A stretch of 64,000 nt of DNA from Seriola aureovittata (taxonomy: Eukaryota; Chordata; Actinopteri; Carangiformes; Carangidae). Location of the stretch: positions 15,403,552 through 15,467,551 of the forward strand of contig NC_079386.1 of the NCBI RefSeq assembly GCF_021018895.1, in the 5' to 3' direction. Below, piece after piece: positions 21,975 through 34,333 of the stretch. Under the pieces are notes generated by a model. It saw only the letters and a list, made by a program, of their open reading frames with translations, searched no databases and was not told the DNA's origin. The stretch's first letter is position 1. Every line of letters starts with the position of its first letter. The position numbers and the translations under genes were made by a program.

Positions 21975-22103
21975 CACCACCTCCCCGTCCACGTCTCACT
22001 CTCTGTTACTCTCTTCCCACCGCGGTGGATCAAATCCCACGTTTTAAACCCTCTGTCATGCTGCCTCGGTTCGACTGTTTATCCTGTTACCTTACAATGT
22101 GTT

Positions 22104-22104
<1 letters not shown>

Positions 22105-22138
<34 letters not shown>
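22105..22138. repeat. (CA)17 microsatellite
   Basis: This is 34 bp of pure CA. Confidence 0.97.
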
Positions 22139-22142
<4 letters not shown>

Positions 22143-23377
22143 AGATATAGGCCTATAATGAAATTCACTTCATAACTACATGTGTCAGAAGTGGGCGGTG
22201 CATTGCAGTGTAATATGGTTTTGCACTCGGGCTTCACTCCATTATTCATTACTATGTTAAACACATAGTTCATTCAATTCATGACTTTGGTTCAACGCTG
22301 TCAAACACTGCAGAGAGCTGCTGCGTTAGATCCGTCTGAGGACTGGCTGCAGATCACAATGTTTGTTTCCTGCTTTGTTATCAGACATGGAACAAACATG
22401 CACATACACGGCTCATTTGAGATACAGTTTAAAGGCACGCAGCGGAGTAGTGTCTTGTTTTTCCTTCACAATGGGAGGAATATATCGGCCTCTCTACACT
22501 CACATATAGTCTTACAATGAATTATGCAGAATTTACGACAGACTTACTGTGTATTTGTCCCTTAACATGGATGAAAATATCCGTATCTGGCTGCAAAGAA
22601 CAATAACTCAAGCAGCATGATATTTTTTTTCCCCCCTTTCCATGTCAAACACATGATGTATAATAAATCACACTGCACTTGTTTCCTCTGAGATTACGCC
22701 CTTATGTCCCATATTATATTTATCTCATTCATCCAAGGCAAAAGCTCTGGGATATTATAGAGCACGTGCATTATTTAATGCCGTCTTAAACTTAGTTGCA
22801 CAACACAAGAGTATGATCTAATGCTGCGGCAGAGACTCTGGTCCTGGCGGGTCAAAGAGCTGCTGGTTTCTCTGCTGCCAACCAGCTCGTTGCTGTTAAT
22901 TGTCTTCACCTCCTGAGGTGTAGATCAGCCGCTGATTAAAAGCAGCTGGGCTCTGACTGCTGAGGACTATGAGATGACAGTGGAAGAACCGGACCATATG
23001 TCACACAATCTCCTGTACGTTGTGTTACTGTAAACCACAATAAACTAAAAATAAAGCAAACGATAATGGAGATATAGCCTCTGCAGAAACCCAGTTTTAT
23101 CTGAACTACTGCTGAGCCGCTCCTCCATCTCAAAGAGTAAGTTATCTAGGAAATAAATACAGTTTTGCTGCCAAAGGCAAAGAGAGTAAAGAGGCAGAGC
23201 TTAAATTCAGTGTACAATGTTTTTTGGTGTCTTAAACGCATTAAGCTTTTGGTCCAACTGGACTTCCCGCATCGCATTTCACTGTCTCCGCACAGTGCTG
23301 TGAATAACGTAATGTCATGTAAAACCACCTCAGCAGTTCAAGCCTACGAGTGGATTGGACAGATAATGGCAGTATTA
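22139..23377. other. Unique non-coding sequence
   Basis: No gene or repeat recognised over 1.2 kb. Confidence 0.5.
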
Positions 23378-23465
23378 CGGCGCCGCGGTGGCTCACCTGA
23401 TGGAAGCAACCGCAGCAGCCTGGGCTCGAATACGACCCGTGGCCCTTTGATGCATGCACCGTGAC
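23378..23465 (+). mobile_element. tRNA-derived SINE fragment
   Basis: GGCGCCGCGGTGGCTCACCTG resembles an A-box region and GGGCTCGAATACGACC a B-box (GGTTCGANNCC), followed by CGTGGCCCTTTGATGCATG. The B-box plus 'GACCTGTGGCCCTTTGCTGCATG' tail is what I recall of a widespread percomorph tRNA-derived SINE. The 3' part is cut short and no flanking duplication is visible. Confidence 0.65.
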
Positions 23466-24425
23466 TTTCCTCTCCATTACTAATGCTAATCGTAATTAGG
23501 CTACATTTTTTGCTACCCATGATAATTTTGGTTAGTTTGAAATCGGAAAGCCGTGCGACACCAATAAGATGGCACGAGCCGTAAAGTCTTTGACTCTTTC
23601 CAATTAAGCTTTAACTCAGTCAGCGCACATTTCTGGCTCTGGGGCCGCTCTGCCCTCGAGAAATGTTTGCATAACTAAAACTGTGATCTACACTCTGTTA
23701 ACTTCCCCTGGATAAACAAAGGTTTAATCATAATGTTGCCTGTAGTGTGTCTGGTTTCATTTTCAAAGGCTGGGGGACCAAACAGAGAAATATTCACAGT
23801 GCTTGATCACAACTGATTACTGATAACAGAGTCAGCAGCGGAACAGCGCTACGCATTTCTTAATTCAAAGCAAGTGTTTCGAACATCTCCTGTGGTCTAA
23901 TTTGCACTTATTACTGCTCGTTAACATAATTTTTGCTCTAATTTTACCGTTGAAAGCAACTGATTCATATTTATTTCAACTCTCTAAAGTTGAGAAACTA
24001 AATCATTCGTCTGTTTTTGGGCAAATCAAAGCATCCCAGTCATTTTTAGCCCTCTGAACCGGTGCTAACTGGTCAGCTTTAGTTTCACTGACCTGTGTCT
24101 GACTTTACCTCCAATTGATTAAATGTATCTCAATTAGCAGCACAACCCTGAGCAGCTTGATTTCCCATTGGACCCCGATGACCTTATGCCCTCGCGTCTC
24201 TCTGTTTCATCTTCTTTTATATGACAAGAGGCTGGAAAGGCAACAACAAAAAAAAAAAAGAAAAATTACAAATTCGAGCTTTGTTTGAAAATCGCATTTA
24301 TATTGTGCGACTCCATTAAAACAGACCGTTAAAGCTCAAACTTGTGGACTTCTTTTAGGGATAAAAGCTCTTAATTGCCCCTGGTAATCCCATAATGGTT
24401 AGCAAACCTCTGGGATACACCATTG
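23466..24425. other. Unique sequence, possibly partly conserved
   Basis: Non-repetitive, AT-leaning sequence with several TAATT words (23860-24130). No exon seen. It leads into the CNE candidate. Confidence 0.35.
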
Positions 24426-24750
24426 CCATTAAAAGATAAGGTAATTGTCAGAAGTTGTTCCTGAACAATGAATATATAAATAACGTGCAAAGAAATATTC
24501 ATGAGAGACGGGGCAGGTTTTATGTACATGGCTGCAATCAGGCAGGAATCTCCATTATGAGTGACGGGCAACATGTAATAAAAATGCAATATGAGCATTA
24601 CAGATTTATACGGTCCACTCAATATTTACAAATGCTCTGTATTATATATGAGGGCGGGATGTCCGTGGTCATTGAATTTTTCATAGCGAGCGCATTTATT
24701 ATGTTGATGCATGCATTCATTCATACTTCCTATGTAAAGTTATGAGTCTG
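24426..24750. promoter_or_regulatory. Candidate conserved non-coding element
   Basis: AT-rich, non-repetitive block without low-complexity tracts, with dense developmental-type words (AATATTCATGAG, CATTATGAGTGACGG, AGCGCATTTATTATG, TGCATGCATTCATTC). The + strand is open for 96 codons but with CNE-like rather than protein-like composition. Its character resembles vertebrate enhancers near developmental genes. No alignment was possible, so this is impression only. Confidence 0.35.
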
Positions 24751-25825
24751 GGACTGTGAAAAGAAGGGAACATGGCGTTAAAAGTCTGACATTTCTTCAT
24801 CAAAAATCAATGATGGCAGCACATGTTTTTGTTTTTGCGTTTTCCGCGCGTGAGTCCCGGATTGCTTCCGGTTTAAGGAAGCAGCTCAGCGCTGGACTTC
24901 AACTTCGAGTGACCGTTCACAAAGTCGGTCAAATGGATTTATCATTCCACTCCATGTTTTTATGAGGAGAGTGGGTCGGAGGTAAAAACCTTATTTGGAG
25001 GTTATAGGCAGAGGAGAGGACAGAGGGGGACAGTACACAGGGAGATGGAGGTATGTCTGAAAGCCTGGTGTGAGTCATATTTGAGCCGGTAGAGTTCAAA
25101 TACAAAGTCTGCTTCCTCAATATATTAGTCCACCCACTGGGACAACACCATGTGGTCTCTGTCAGAGCGACAGTGCGACCGAGGCATTGTGATTCTGTCT
25201 GGTCTTTATCTTTGCCTTTTACAAGTCAGCGCAGGCCATCTTCTCTGAGTTACAGAATCACTTCATCTTTTTGCTTTCAACTGCTTGAATTGTATTTTTC
25301 TACGTACGTATCCACGTATGTATCTCTATATCTCTGTATCTAATCGCAGATCATTCAAGCAGCTCTGCAGCCAGATAGAACAGGACATATAGTATATCTA
25401 TCGTCACTGCATTACTGTATTTTTCCCTATCTCTTAAATCAAGAACTTTCTGGCTTCTGTTACGGAGGAAGCCAATATCTGCTCTATCACCCTCGCAGCC
25501 ACTCTATACACATCATTTAATAATGATTTCACCTTGACTCTGAAGGCTGGTGGGTGGCCTTGCTAACTCTTCATGACACCTATAATAAGCCTTTTTTTAA
25601 TACTACATCCAATTGGTTTTCTTTCTCTTGGTATGTGATTTCTTTTGATAGAGCAGAAAATGTTGGATTTTGTATATAGAAAGAGCCTTAGGGTCACATT
25701 CATTATAGTAAATTCTGGATTCAATGAGGGGCGTCTTTGTGATTTAAAGAAGCTATCAATTCTTGTGGGGGAAGGTTTTACTAACAATAACTTGCTTCTA
25801 GCCCTGTGAAAAGGTTACAGCCAGT
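24751..25825. other. Unique non-coding sequence
   Basis: Nothing recognised except a short TACGTACGTATCCACGTATG block around 25301-25320. Confidence 0.45.
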
Positions 25826-26120
25826 CTCGTAGCGCCATGAATGTCTGTACAGAATATAGATGTTGAAAAAGAGTTCACCAAACTCTTCACCATGAATGTC
25901 TGTATCAAATTTCAGAACAATCCATCCGACAGTTGAGGTATTTCACTAAAAAAAAAAAAAAAAACTGTGAACCTCATGAAGGAAAAGCACGGAGATCGAA
26001 AAAGACAGTAGGATTCATCCTCTGAGAACCACGAATGTCTGTGGAGAATTTAATGTAGAGGTATTTTCTGGGCCCGTCGACAGAGCTACAAACCAACGCT
26101 GTCATCCCTATGATATTACA
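25826..26120 (+). repeat. Dispersed repeat family B, two or three units
   Basis: The word CATGAATGTCTGT occurs at about 25836 and 25892 and as CACGAATGTCTGT at about 26031, each followed by TA/GA-CAAATTT-like sequence, once with AACAATCCATCCGACAGTTG. It ends CAACGCTGTCATCCCTATGA. I recall this as a common tandem-unit fish repeat. A 17-bp A run (25948-25964) has expanded inside it. Confidence 0.65.
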
Positions 26121-27060
26121 ATTATAGGGCTCATTGTAATGTCATGTTGTTAGCAGTCATCAACAAAGAAATTCCAACAAAGAAATTCACTGAGATGTTT
26201 TTTAGTCAATAATAACAGCAACTATACAACATTGTCTTTGGCATAGCCTTTTTTTTTATATGCACGGAGGATTATATGAGCAGATGAATAGTCAATACAA
26301 GCACTAAAGCACAGAGGTGTGTCAAAACAAAGGTCAGCACCGGAGTGATCTGGGGAAATATGATAACCAAAGACAAAATAAGAAGAAAAGAAGAACAAGA
26401 GATATTCTCTTTCAGTCTCACAGAGGTTACATAAGGACAAAAAAAGATTTGCACAAGCACCAAGCACCTTCACATGGCTGCAGAGCTCTCACTCCGTCTT
26501 GCAGGAACACATGATACACAGCAAAATGCATTTGGATGCAAACCTAGAGATGCACAGACATGAACGTATCGTGTCTCACTCAAGTGTCAAGTGTTCTCTC
26601 TTATCTAATCTGAATGTGTCCTTTGCTGCTCTGTGGCTTCGTGCCCGCCCTGTTGCATTGAAAGCATTTTTCAAGCGGCTTCATAAAGTCTCTCTGTAAG
26701 TAAATTACCCTTGACTACAGAGACTAAAAGAGAATAAAAGCTGCAACCCTGGAGGTCAACGTGCGGCACAGAGGCAGCTGATGTGTACGGTGGAGACACC
26801 AGCAAGTAAAGGAAAGGAAAAGAATGAAAATGACATGAAGACGTGCCTGTGTGAAGGTGATGTATCTCATCTCATTTCTCTTTTCTTCTTCTTTCTCTGC
26901 TGAAGAATGGCCGACCATCTATTCGGCTTTCGCACACGGCTAGGGAAGCAGAGTTTTACCTTGACAACAAAACTCTGACGCTGGTCCACGACAGGACTGC
27001 ACAGGTGGTGAGACCAAAGAACTGGTAAGATGAATGTCACGGTTCAAGGCACTGCCGTTC
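26121..27060. other. Unique sequence with one short tandem duplication
   Basis: CAACAAAGAAATTC occurs twice in succession (about 26161-26188). Otherwise nothing recognised. Confidence 0.45.
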
Positions 27061-27690
27061 ATTTCCCATATGATTGCCATGTAATCATCCTCCACTCAGT
27101 TCTCCGGAGGATGAACCATTTTCATTCTGGATACTCTACGAGCTTTTGTTTCCCTCCCACAGTGGAACATTTTTAAGCCTAAACATTTCCGTACCTGGTA
27201 TGCTTCCGCTTTATGCACATGTTATACTCCCAACGGAGATAAACGCTTTTGATTTTGATGATTTGAATTTTTTTTGTGGCAAATTATCTAGCACTAGAAT
27301 AGAAAAACTGTCAGTATGCTGCTCATTTTTGTCCAACACTCTCATATCATGCGACGCAATTAACATTGCAGCATCAGGGCCACTGCTGGGTCTAATATTT
27401 TTCTCTACTTTTATCTTGACATGGAACTACATTTTACATCTGTGTTTCGACCTCATCGTTAACAGCCAATATCAGATACTTGATGTGTAAAACTCTTCTT
27501 GTGGGTTGCAGCAAATCCTCCAGGAGGATTTCAACTTATCACGCGGAGAATGTATCAACGCCCATAATGCTAATTCTCCCATTATTTCAGGCAGCACTTC
27601 ATCAGGGGATATCTGATGCAATATCAGGCGGATTTTCAGACATTGTTATTCACTTCTGGCAAGGCTGATTTGATTTGATATCTCTTTTAT
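27061..27690. promoter_or_regulatory. Candidate conserved non-coding block
   Basis: A 630-bp non-repetitive, AT-leaning segment with no microsatellite and no match to the window's repeat families. It carries the longest frame in ordinary-composition sequence for many kb (138 codons, 27074-27490, +), but the frame has no domain and no splice or promoter context. Words such as GGCAAATTATC, CTAATTCTCCCATTATTTC and TGATGCAATATCAGG look enhancer-like. Conservation untested. Confidence 0.3.
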
Positions 27691-28241
27691 ATACTGAAAA
27701 GGATTTTAGACTTTGGCATGTAGGCTGCGCGCCAGGATCTCTAACCTACTTTAAAAGCTTCCTAAGGCTTTAGATCTGCAGGATGCTCCAGATGGGTGGG
27801 GCTTACTGCAAGAAGATCATTCACATTCTGCCAGGATGTGCATTGTAGCTGTCTTTTAAATTACCAATTTGTGACATTTAAATAAATGATCAATTTTGTT
27901 AGTTTGTTGAAAGTACTGAACCAAAAACATTAGCATGCATAAGATGGGCATCTCACACCCGTACGTTTGAAGATAATTTATTGCCAAGACCAAGGTATTC
28001 TTCAGGTCTAACCTTGGCCAAGCATTAAATTACAGCATCAAGGCTCCTGGTATGCGATTGCCATCTTTTTCATCACATTTGCTGCGGCCACTGTGTGTCA
28101 GGTGAGGAAGAAGCCTCTTGACATTTCAAGCAGAGGGGAAAGAAGTTGGGTATACATAAACAGAAACCACAAACAGCAACTTAAACCACATCAACTGGAT
28201 ATCCAAAAAGGTCAAAGACATCACAAGTTTTCGAAGTTTCT
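27691..28241. other. Unique non-coding sequence
   Basis: No gene recognised. CAG|GTGAGG at 28099-28107 is an isolated donor-like word. Confidence 0.4.
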
Positions 28242-28394
28242 ACAACAACAACAACAACAACTGCATATCCTGAACTAAAACTCCTGTTTGAATAATTCAA
28301 AAAAAAAAAAAAACAGGAAAGCAATGCTTTGAAGCGTTTTAAATTCTCCTCTATCTTCTTTAGATAGCTGTATATATATATATATATATATATA
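28242..28394. repeat. (CAA)6, poly-A and (TA)12 tracts
   Basis: Three simple tracts lie close together: CAA units at 28242-28260, an A run at about 28300-28313 and TA at 28371-28394. Confidence 0.92.
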
Positions 28395-29089
28395 CGTCTC
28401 TGCTCCACTGAACAACTTCAACCACCCTGTAGGTCATTTGTCTCTACTCTTTGATACGACCCATCGGAGCATCTCCTCAAATAGCTGCCCCTAGGGTGGA
28501 GGGGTTGCCGTACCTTTGTTGTCATGGTTACAATGATGAAGACACAGTTAACATTGTGGGACAGTCATGGTTTAGTTTGGTTTAGGGATAAAACTTACTT
28601 AAAATACGGACCATTCTTAAAATAATAAATTGTTTAAATTGTGGATCATTGATAAAAAAAAGGAAGAACCATGAATACTGGTGTCAAACAGGAAGTGAAC
28701 AGATGTCTCCTGTGTCGAACTTGTGTTTTGTCAACCCATGAATCCACCCGACCTTCTCTTCCTCACTTTGCCCCTCTACGTCACCTAACTTCCTCCTTTG
28801 CCCCCGTCATATTCACTACAGCTGCCAGAGGTCACCTAATGAGTAGACGTAACTATGGGTTATTATAAGCTGCTTTCCAGAAAACACCTGAACACACCTG
28901 AGTAAAGCCGTTGCCAGGTGACAATCTAGAAAGTGAAGATCAAGAAAATCCCCGACGTTTAAAACGCATCACCCTTCGTTTGACAGTGAAAACCATTAAA
29001 GGTCAGTGTCTTTGTGTCGGGTGTTGAAGCATGTGAAAGTCTTTTTGGGAACATTTGTCTTAACAACAGAAACACGCCATCAAACATGG
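28395..29089. other. Unique non-coding sequence
   Basis: No gene or repeat recognised. Confidence 0.45.
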
Positions 29090-29345
29090 CGCAGGTGCGA
29101 CGGAGATGAGGCGGCACGGGTCAGCCGAGGCCGCGAGCTGCGCCCCCCCCCACACGCATCATCGCCTGCCTAATTGACAAAACGAACCTCTTGATGCTGC
29201 TGATGTTTGACTCTTGTCAGACTACGAGCTCGGTCTGCCGCCACCGCTCATCACCTTTGGCACCGTACAGCAGGTTCACATAAAGGTCCCGTGTACTTTT
29301 CTTCTACAAGAGTTAAAGTGACTCAGCGAGAGCGCGGCAGGGACA
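29090..29345. promoter_or_regulatory. Short CpG-rich segment
   Basis: CpG words cluster (GGTGCGACGGAGATGAGGCG, GCCGAGGCCGCGAGCTGCG, CGAGAGCGCGGCAGG) over about 250 bp. No start codon with a useful frame and no donor. A small island, or a CpG-rich regulatory element. Confidence 0.3.
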
Positions 29346-30329
29346 AGATGAAAAATTAAAAGGGACTCACAGATGTCACATCATGTGTTGCTAATGTTAA
29401 AATGCCACCTTCACCTCACTGGCTGGATCCCTCCCTCCCTCCCTCCCTCTCTTTTTGTCCGTGTGTCTGTGTCTGTGTGGGGGCATGTGTGAGAGGCAGC
29501 TCTGCGGCACGTGAGGCTCCTTTCAAAGTCAGATTTTTCATTTAAAAACATGAAGTGTTCAAGGGTCTACACAGACATGTGCTGTGGCTCGGCTATAAAC
29601 CCACCTGTCTTTACAAAGAAAGACCTCATTATTATGCGAATATATAGAGCTATAATTTTCTGAAAGACGAATGAAAAATCTGTAGAATAATATTGATATT
29701 GTGTTATAATAATACACATATGATAATACTGTGATGGCAGTTGCCTTGTGGATCTTCTGTTTATCGGTTCCTCTGGTTGCCTTATCAATATCCATTAAGT
29801 GCGGTTGCTCTTTTTGTAGTTATGGTTACAGACGCAATAATATTGTTATAGTGAATTATTAACGATAATCATGTGGTAACAATCTGATATTGTGACAGCT
29901 CTAGTAGTAAATCATCTGACAAGTTTTGATTGATTGAGTGTGGTTCAGGTAGTTTCCATTAAAATTTCTTAGCTTTACAAAATAAGGATTATATAAATCA
30001 TCAGGGTGAAGTCAGCTCTCAGCATATTTCAGCATTTGTTGGCTTGAAAACTGTGGAAAAGTTGCATTTTCTGAGGGACTGCATGATCTCCTGTGGGCTG
30101 CAAACATTTCATTTCATAGTTTACTTCAAGCTTCCTGTTTGGCAGTTCAATAATAAAGGTTATATACTTCAACACCAGGAAGTGGAAGTTTTGGAAAACA
30201 TATTAAATATTATCTTTCAGACATACAACACACAAGACATTCAACACTTACCTTCAGTCTTACATTAACACTCAGACAGCCCTTTCACAAAATGAGGACT
30301 AGCTAAAGTGTCCTCCTTTTGTGTTTTTC
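29346..30329. other. Unique sequence with (CCCT)5
   Basis: CCCTCCCTCCCTCCCTCCCT at 29428-29447 and a degenerate GT tract after it. The remainder is AT-rich and unrecognised. Confidence 0.45.
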
Positions 30330-30415
30330 CCTTCACAGCATAAATGTCTTCGCTCTCAAGGTCTACGACTCAAATGTGTCCTCACAGAGATAGAAGAACA
30401 AGAGCACACCCACAT
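30330..30415 (+). repeat. Family H repeat, copy 3
   Basis: TTCACAGCATAAATGTC, then AATGTGTCCTCACAGAGATAG and AACAAGAGCACACCCACA. This is the same word order as at 17035 and 21708. The CA tract is only rudimentary here, so this may be the unexpanded state. Confidence 0.55.
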
Positions 30416-32329
30416 ACACTCCACAGACTTCATTCACTTTCCTTTTATCTTTTTCCTTTTCTTCCAGCCAAATCATCCATGTTGACAACAGGTAAACAGA
30501 GACGGGAGGTTCGCTGACGACTTCCACCTGTTCACAACAGCATCTGTGCATCAGTGAACGGAGACGAGCAGAGGGACGGTGCGGAGAGAGAGATGAGGAG
30601 AAGTAAAACTCATCATGCACGCGCCTTTTCTATTACATGGCTCTCTTGAGGAGGGGGGGGGTGTCTTTTTCCGACAATCCATCCACCCGAGCAGCAATGA
30701 TCCATCCAACTGTCACTGCCACCATCCACGCCTTCAGTTATTGTGGCTCAAGGGTACGAATAATTTATATTTGTGAGACAGAAAAGAGACAGAGACAAAG
30801 ACACACAAGAGATCATTGTTGAGAAAAAAATAGTGGTTTTGTTGATAACTGCTGTTTTTTTTCTTATTTGACTTTGTTTGTGTTCTTCTCTACAGTTTTC
30901 TTTTCACTGTCTGTTATTTTGAACTGTCATTTGTAATTTGCGGTTTTAGATTTATCACCATCGCCCGATCCAACGCGGAGCAAATCAAGCCTCAACATTA
31001 GTGAAAGGATGTGGGTGGTTCTCTGTTGAGGCCCAGTTATAAAAGCCAGATAGAAGAATTTGGACTGAATACCTCCAACTCTCTGGTGAAACATTTCCAC
31101 CAAGGTCGCTGAACTGTAGATAAAAATGTGAAATACAGTTTTCTGATGTAGCTGCGCCGAAGAACAGCGGCAGCGGCGGAAGGTTTACATTCATCAGCGA
31201 TCTAACAAAAGGTCACCGGCACGGGCATGTCAGACATGGCAGAACAAGAATCCCCCCGTGAAAGGTCCGACCGTCTCCGGGTCCCTTCAACCGTCATGAA
31301 AACGTAGCCTGACAAATTTGAAGTTAATGGTGAAATGAGGAGAAATGGTATTTATAAAGAATGAAATGGCGACTTATTTTTTCATTACTTGCCTGACTTA
31401 TCTATTGTGCTGCTAGCGGTCCTCACTGTCATGACAGAGGGGTTTTTAATGAGCAGCCGACTCTTTAGATTCTGTCTTTCCCTCAGAATAAAGGCCAAGT
31501 GTTTCTGCTTTGTGAGATTTTGAGGACTCAAAACTTCCTAAACAAAGTCTCTCATTATCGCCTCCGTTTGAAAGGGGATTTCTGTCTCCGTGGCTGCATC
31601 ATCCCAGACAGTTCGCGACCTGCCCCATTAACTGTCTCCCGCGGTATCCGCAGTCCCTCATCTCCGTCCCCAGGTAGAACCACCTGTAAAGACATGAGAG
31701 GAGGGCGTGTGACTCAGCAGCTGCTGAGTCAGAAGCATCACAGCAACTCTGGAAGTTTTTGCTCTAAACTGACTGTAACTTTCCTAGGAAAAGAATTTTT
31801 ACCTATGATCAGAGTTGCCACATGTTCCTACTGTGGAGCTGTTGTTTCTTTTTCTCCTCAGGTCAAAAATCTGATTTATTGTGGGGAAACAAGGTGCAGA
31901 AATTAAACTGTCACACCTACAGTCAGCCTATACTGATGTATTGGCCTGATATGGGGCTTTAATTAAAATCAGATTGTGGACCATCAGAGTTGTCGGCCGC
32001 CTTACATATAATGAATATGGCTCATATTTAATTTAAAGTCATTAATTTTGGTAGTTGATTAAAGGTTCACTTTATCAGCTGAGTTTCAGGGTGCGGTCAC
32101 ACCTGTAAAAAAGATAAGTCGCTGCCTTTTTCTTCTGAGTTCTGGTTTCCTTCATTTTCAAAATGACTTATTACAAACAAACCAAGAGCTGTAACCATGA
32201 AGTAATATGAACTGACATGTCACTCACATGGGACATGTTTGGTGACAGCAATTTGTAGGTTTTTCTCTAACGCCGAACGTGGTTTCCGTGGCTACAGTGA
32301 GTCGCTGTCGGAGAGTGACGAGGCGGTCT
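30416..32329. other. Unique non-coding sequence
   Basis: 1.9 kb with no recognised gene. A frame of 135 codons (31499-31906, +) lacks any recognisable domain. A good acceptor-like TTTCTTTTTCTCCTCAG ends at about 31861, with no exon I can support after it. Confidence 0.4.
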
Positions 32330-32515
32330 GGTACGGGCTGAGGCTAACTGGTTAGCGCGCTAACCTCAGTAGTAGAAAAGAAGTGACAGAAAAAGAGTTA
32401 ATATTCGTGTTGCTGGAGAACTCGCAGTGTTTCTTCCAGACTGGTAAATAAACAGCTGCTAATGCTAACGTTAGCTATGTAGCAATAGCAAAACTTACAA
32501 ATAGCTCCTTTATGT
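32330..32515 (+). repeat. Dispersed repeat family F, copy 1
   Basis: ACTGGTAAATAAACAGCTGC, TAATGCTAACGTTAGCTATG, TAGCAATAGCAAAACTTACA and AATAGCTCCTTTA (32440-32512) match 62191-62258 with few differences over about 70 bp. A perfect 16-bp palindrome, GGTTAGCGCGCTAACC, lies at 32350-32365 in the left part. Confidence 0.75.
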
Positions 32516-33918
32516 TTTCTGTGCTCCGAATATTTTGTTGTAAACATCAGTTTTTTCCCTGTGAAACAGCTTGAATACACAGAGCTCAGAAATAAAACGG
32601 TTTGGATTACCTCTGATCAATCCTCAGACCTGTTTTCCTTCCCAGATATCTAATCACACACTGATTTGCACCTGGCGGATATAATTAACCACCTGGCAGA
32701 AATAATTAAAATAGTCTCCATTGAGAACCTGTGATTGATGGAAAACTACATCTGGAGTGATTCTAATGAACATTGTGAACTTTGCACACAAGAAAACGCC
32801 ATTTCTATTACAAGTAGCTGATGCTGTTCTACTCGTCTTTGCTTCACATTTTCGTTTTACTTTCTGATGCATTCACACAGTCAGATTTTATCATCAAAAT
32901 GCTTGGCTTTAGTACAAATAAAAAGTAATATCGATCAGACATCCTGCATTAAGTAACTACCAAACATGGTAAACGATTTGACAATGTGACAGTCCCTTTG
33001 TGCGAGCAAATTCTTTGGAAAGTTTGTGCTTTCGGGGGAAAATTCCCACAGGAGAGATTCGGGGTGAATATCTGGCATGACACTTAAATCCAAACATCAT
33101 CATAAAGTCCGTATTTTTTTATCATGGGAAACAAGAGTCCCGGTGGCGTCTGAACTGTGCCGTTCCCAAACCACAGGTCTGGCACTACCGGTAGCGCCTT
33201 TCCTTAACTTTAGTGGACCTGTCGCCAGTTTTGCATTCACTGAAGCAAGTGACTGCACCTTCAGCACATAGACACACACCCACTGCAGCTAATCCATCCA
33301 TTCAGAAGTTAAACTGACTAATGTGATAATCATCATGCTGTTGCCCACCTTGCTCCAAAATCAACTGTCTAAAATAGTCTATTCATTCATCCATCAAAAA
33401 TATTGTTGGTGATAAATTCCTGTTGGAGTTGCTTGTCATTACTCACAGTTGTTTAATTCTTCTGTTCAGCCAGAGTTTTTATCAAACCCAGATTTTTGGA
33501 AAAGAGATATAATTGGTGTCTCCGCTGCAAGAGATGAATGGTTTCCTGTCAGTCCATCATCCATCTGTTGGGCAGTAACGGAGCAGTGAAATGAGCTGGT
33601 GGTCCGTCCACATGTCACTCCACTTTCCGTTTGCATTAGTTCAGTAGGTTTCAAGGACACATCCTTCATTTGTTATTCGGAAAAAGGGAGAGGAAATTTG
33701 ACTGACTGCTGTGCTGGCTACATTTATTTTAAATGGATCTGATTAGCAAGACCAGAAGCTTTTCATGCCTTATAAAATCACTCATTCCTACTATGTTCAG
33801 TTTTGACCATGGGGATAGTAATCATCACAGGCCACCGAGGAAAAGTTAAAATCTGGGTTGCGGACAATGTAAAAATATGTGGTTTGCCAGGAAATATACT
33901 CTATGAGGTTAAGAAACT
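32516..33918. other. Unique non-coding sequence
   Basis: No gene or repeat recognised. Confidence 0.45.
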
Positions 33919-33919
33919 G

Positions 33920-33978
<59 letters not shown>
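33919..33978. repeat. (GT)30 microsatellite, left arm of inverted pair
   Basis: 60 bp of GT with one GC interruption near 33926. The (CA)n array at 34101 is its inverted partner, 122 bp away. Confidence 0.97.
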
Positions 33979-33980
<2 letters not shown>

Positions 33981-34098
33981 CTCAGATCCGCTACCCTGTG
34001 TTTATCCATGGAAAATAACAGAAGAGTTCCCCTCCTGGAAATCAACAGGGTCCAATTCTCAAAAAATTCTGGTGTTTTACAGGCAACATGGGGGACAA

Positions 34099-34100
<2 letters not shown>

Positions 34101-34147
<47 letters not shown>

Positions 34148-34168
34148 ACACACACATACACATACACA
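34101..34168. repeat. (CA)21 plus degenerate CA microsatellite
   Basis: 42 bp of pure CA (34101-34142) followed by GACACACACACACATACACA. Confidence 0.97.
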
Positions 34169-34333
34169 GGGGTTTAAAACACACGAGCATACTGAGACAA
34201 AAGGAGACAACTTGGTGGCAGTCCACTTCCCTCAGGAGGTTTCACTTACTGAAACAGTGAGGAGACAGAGAGGTAGGTTGCTGCGTTTCATTCCTAAACC
34301 AGTGAGGAGGGGAATTATTCTCAACTACTGAAG

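Noticed and set aside
22285..22305. TTCAACGCTGTC as a miR-181-like sequence
   Set aside because: Matches only the middle of the miRNA and no hairpin is formed around it.
27074..27490. 138-codon frame as a gene
   Set aside because: No domain, no good start context, no flanking splice or promoter signals; a non-coding element is at least as likely.
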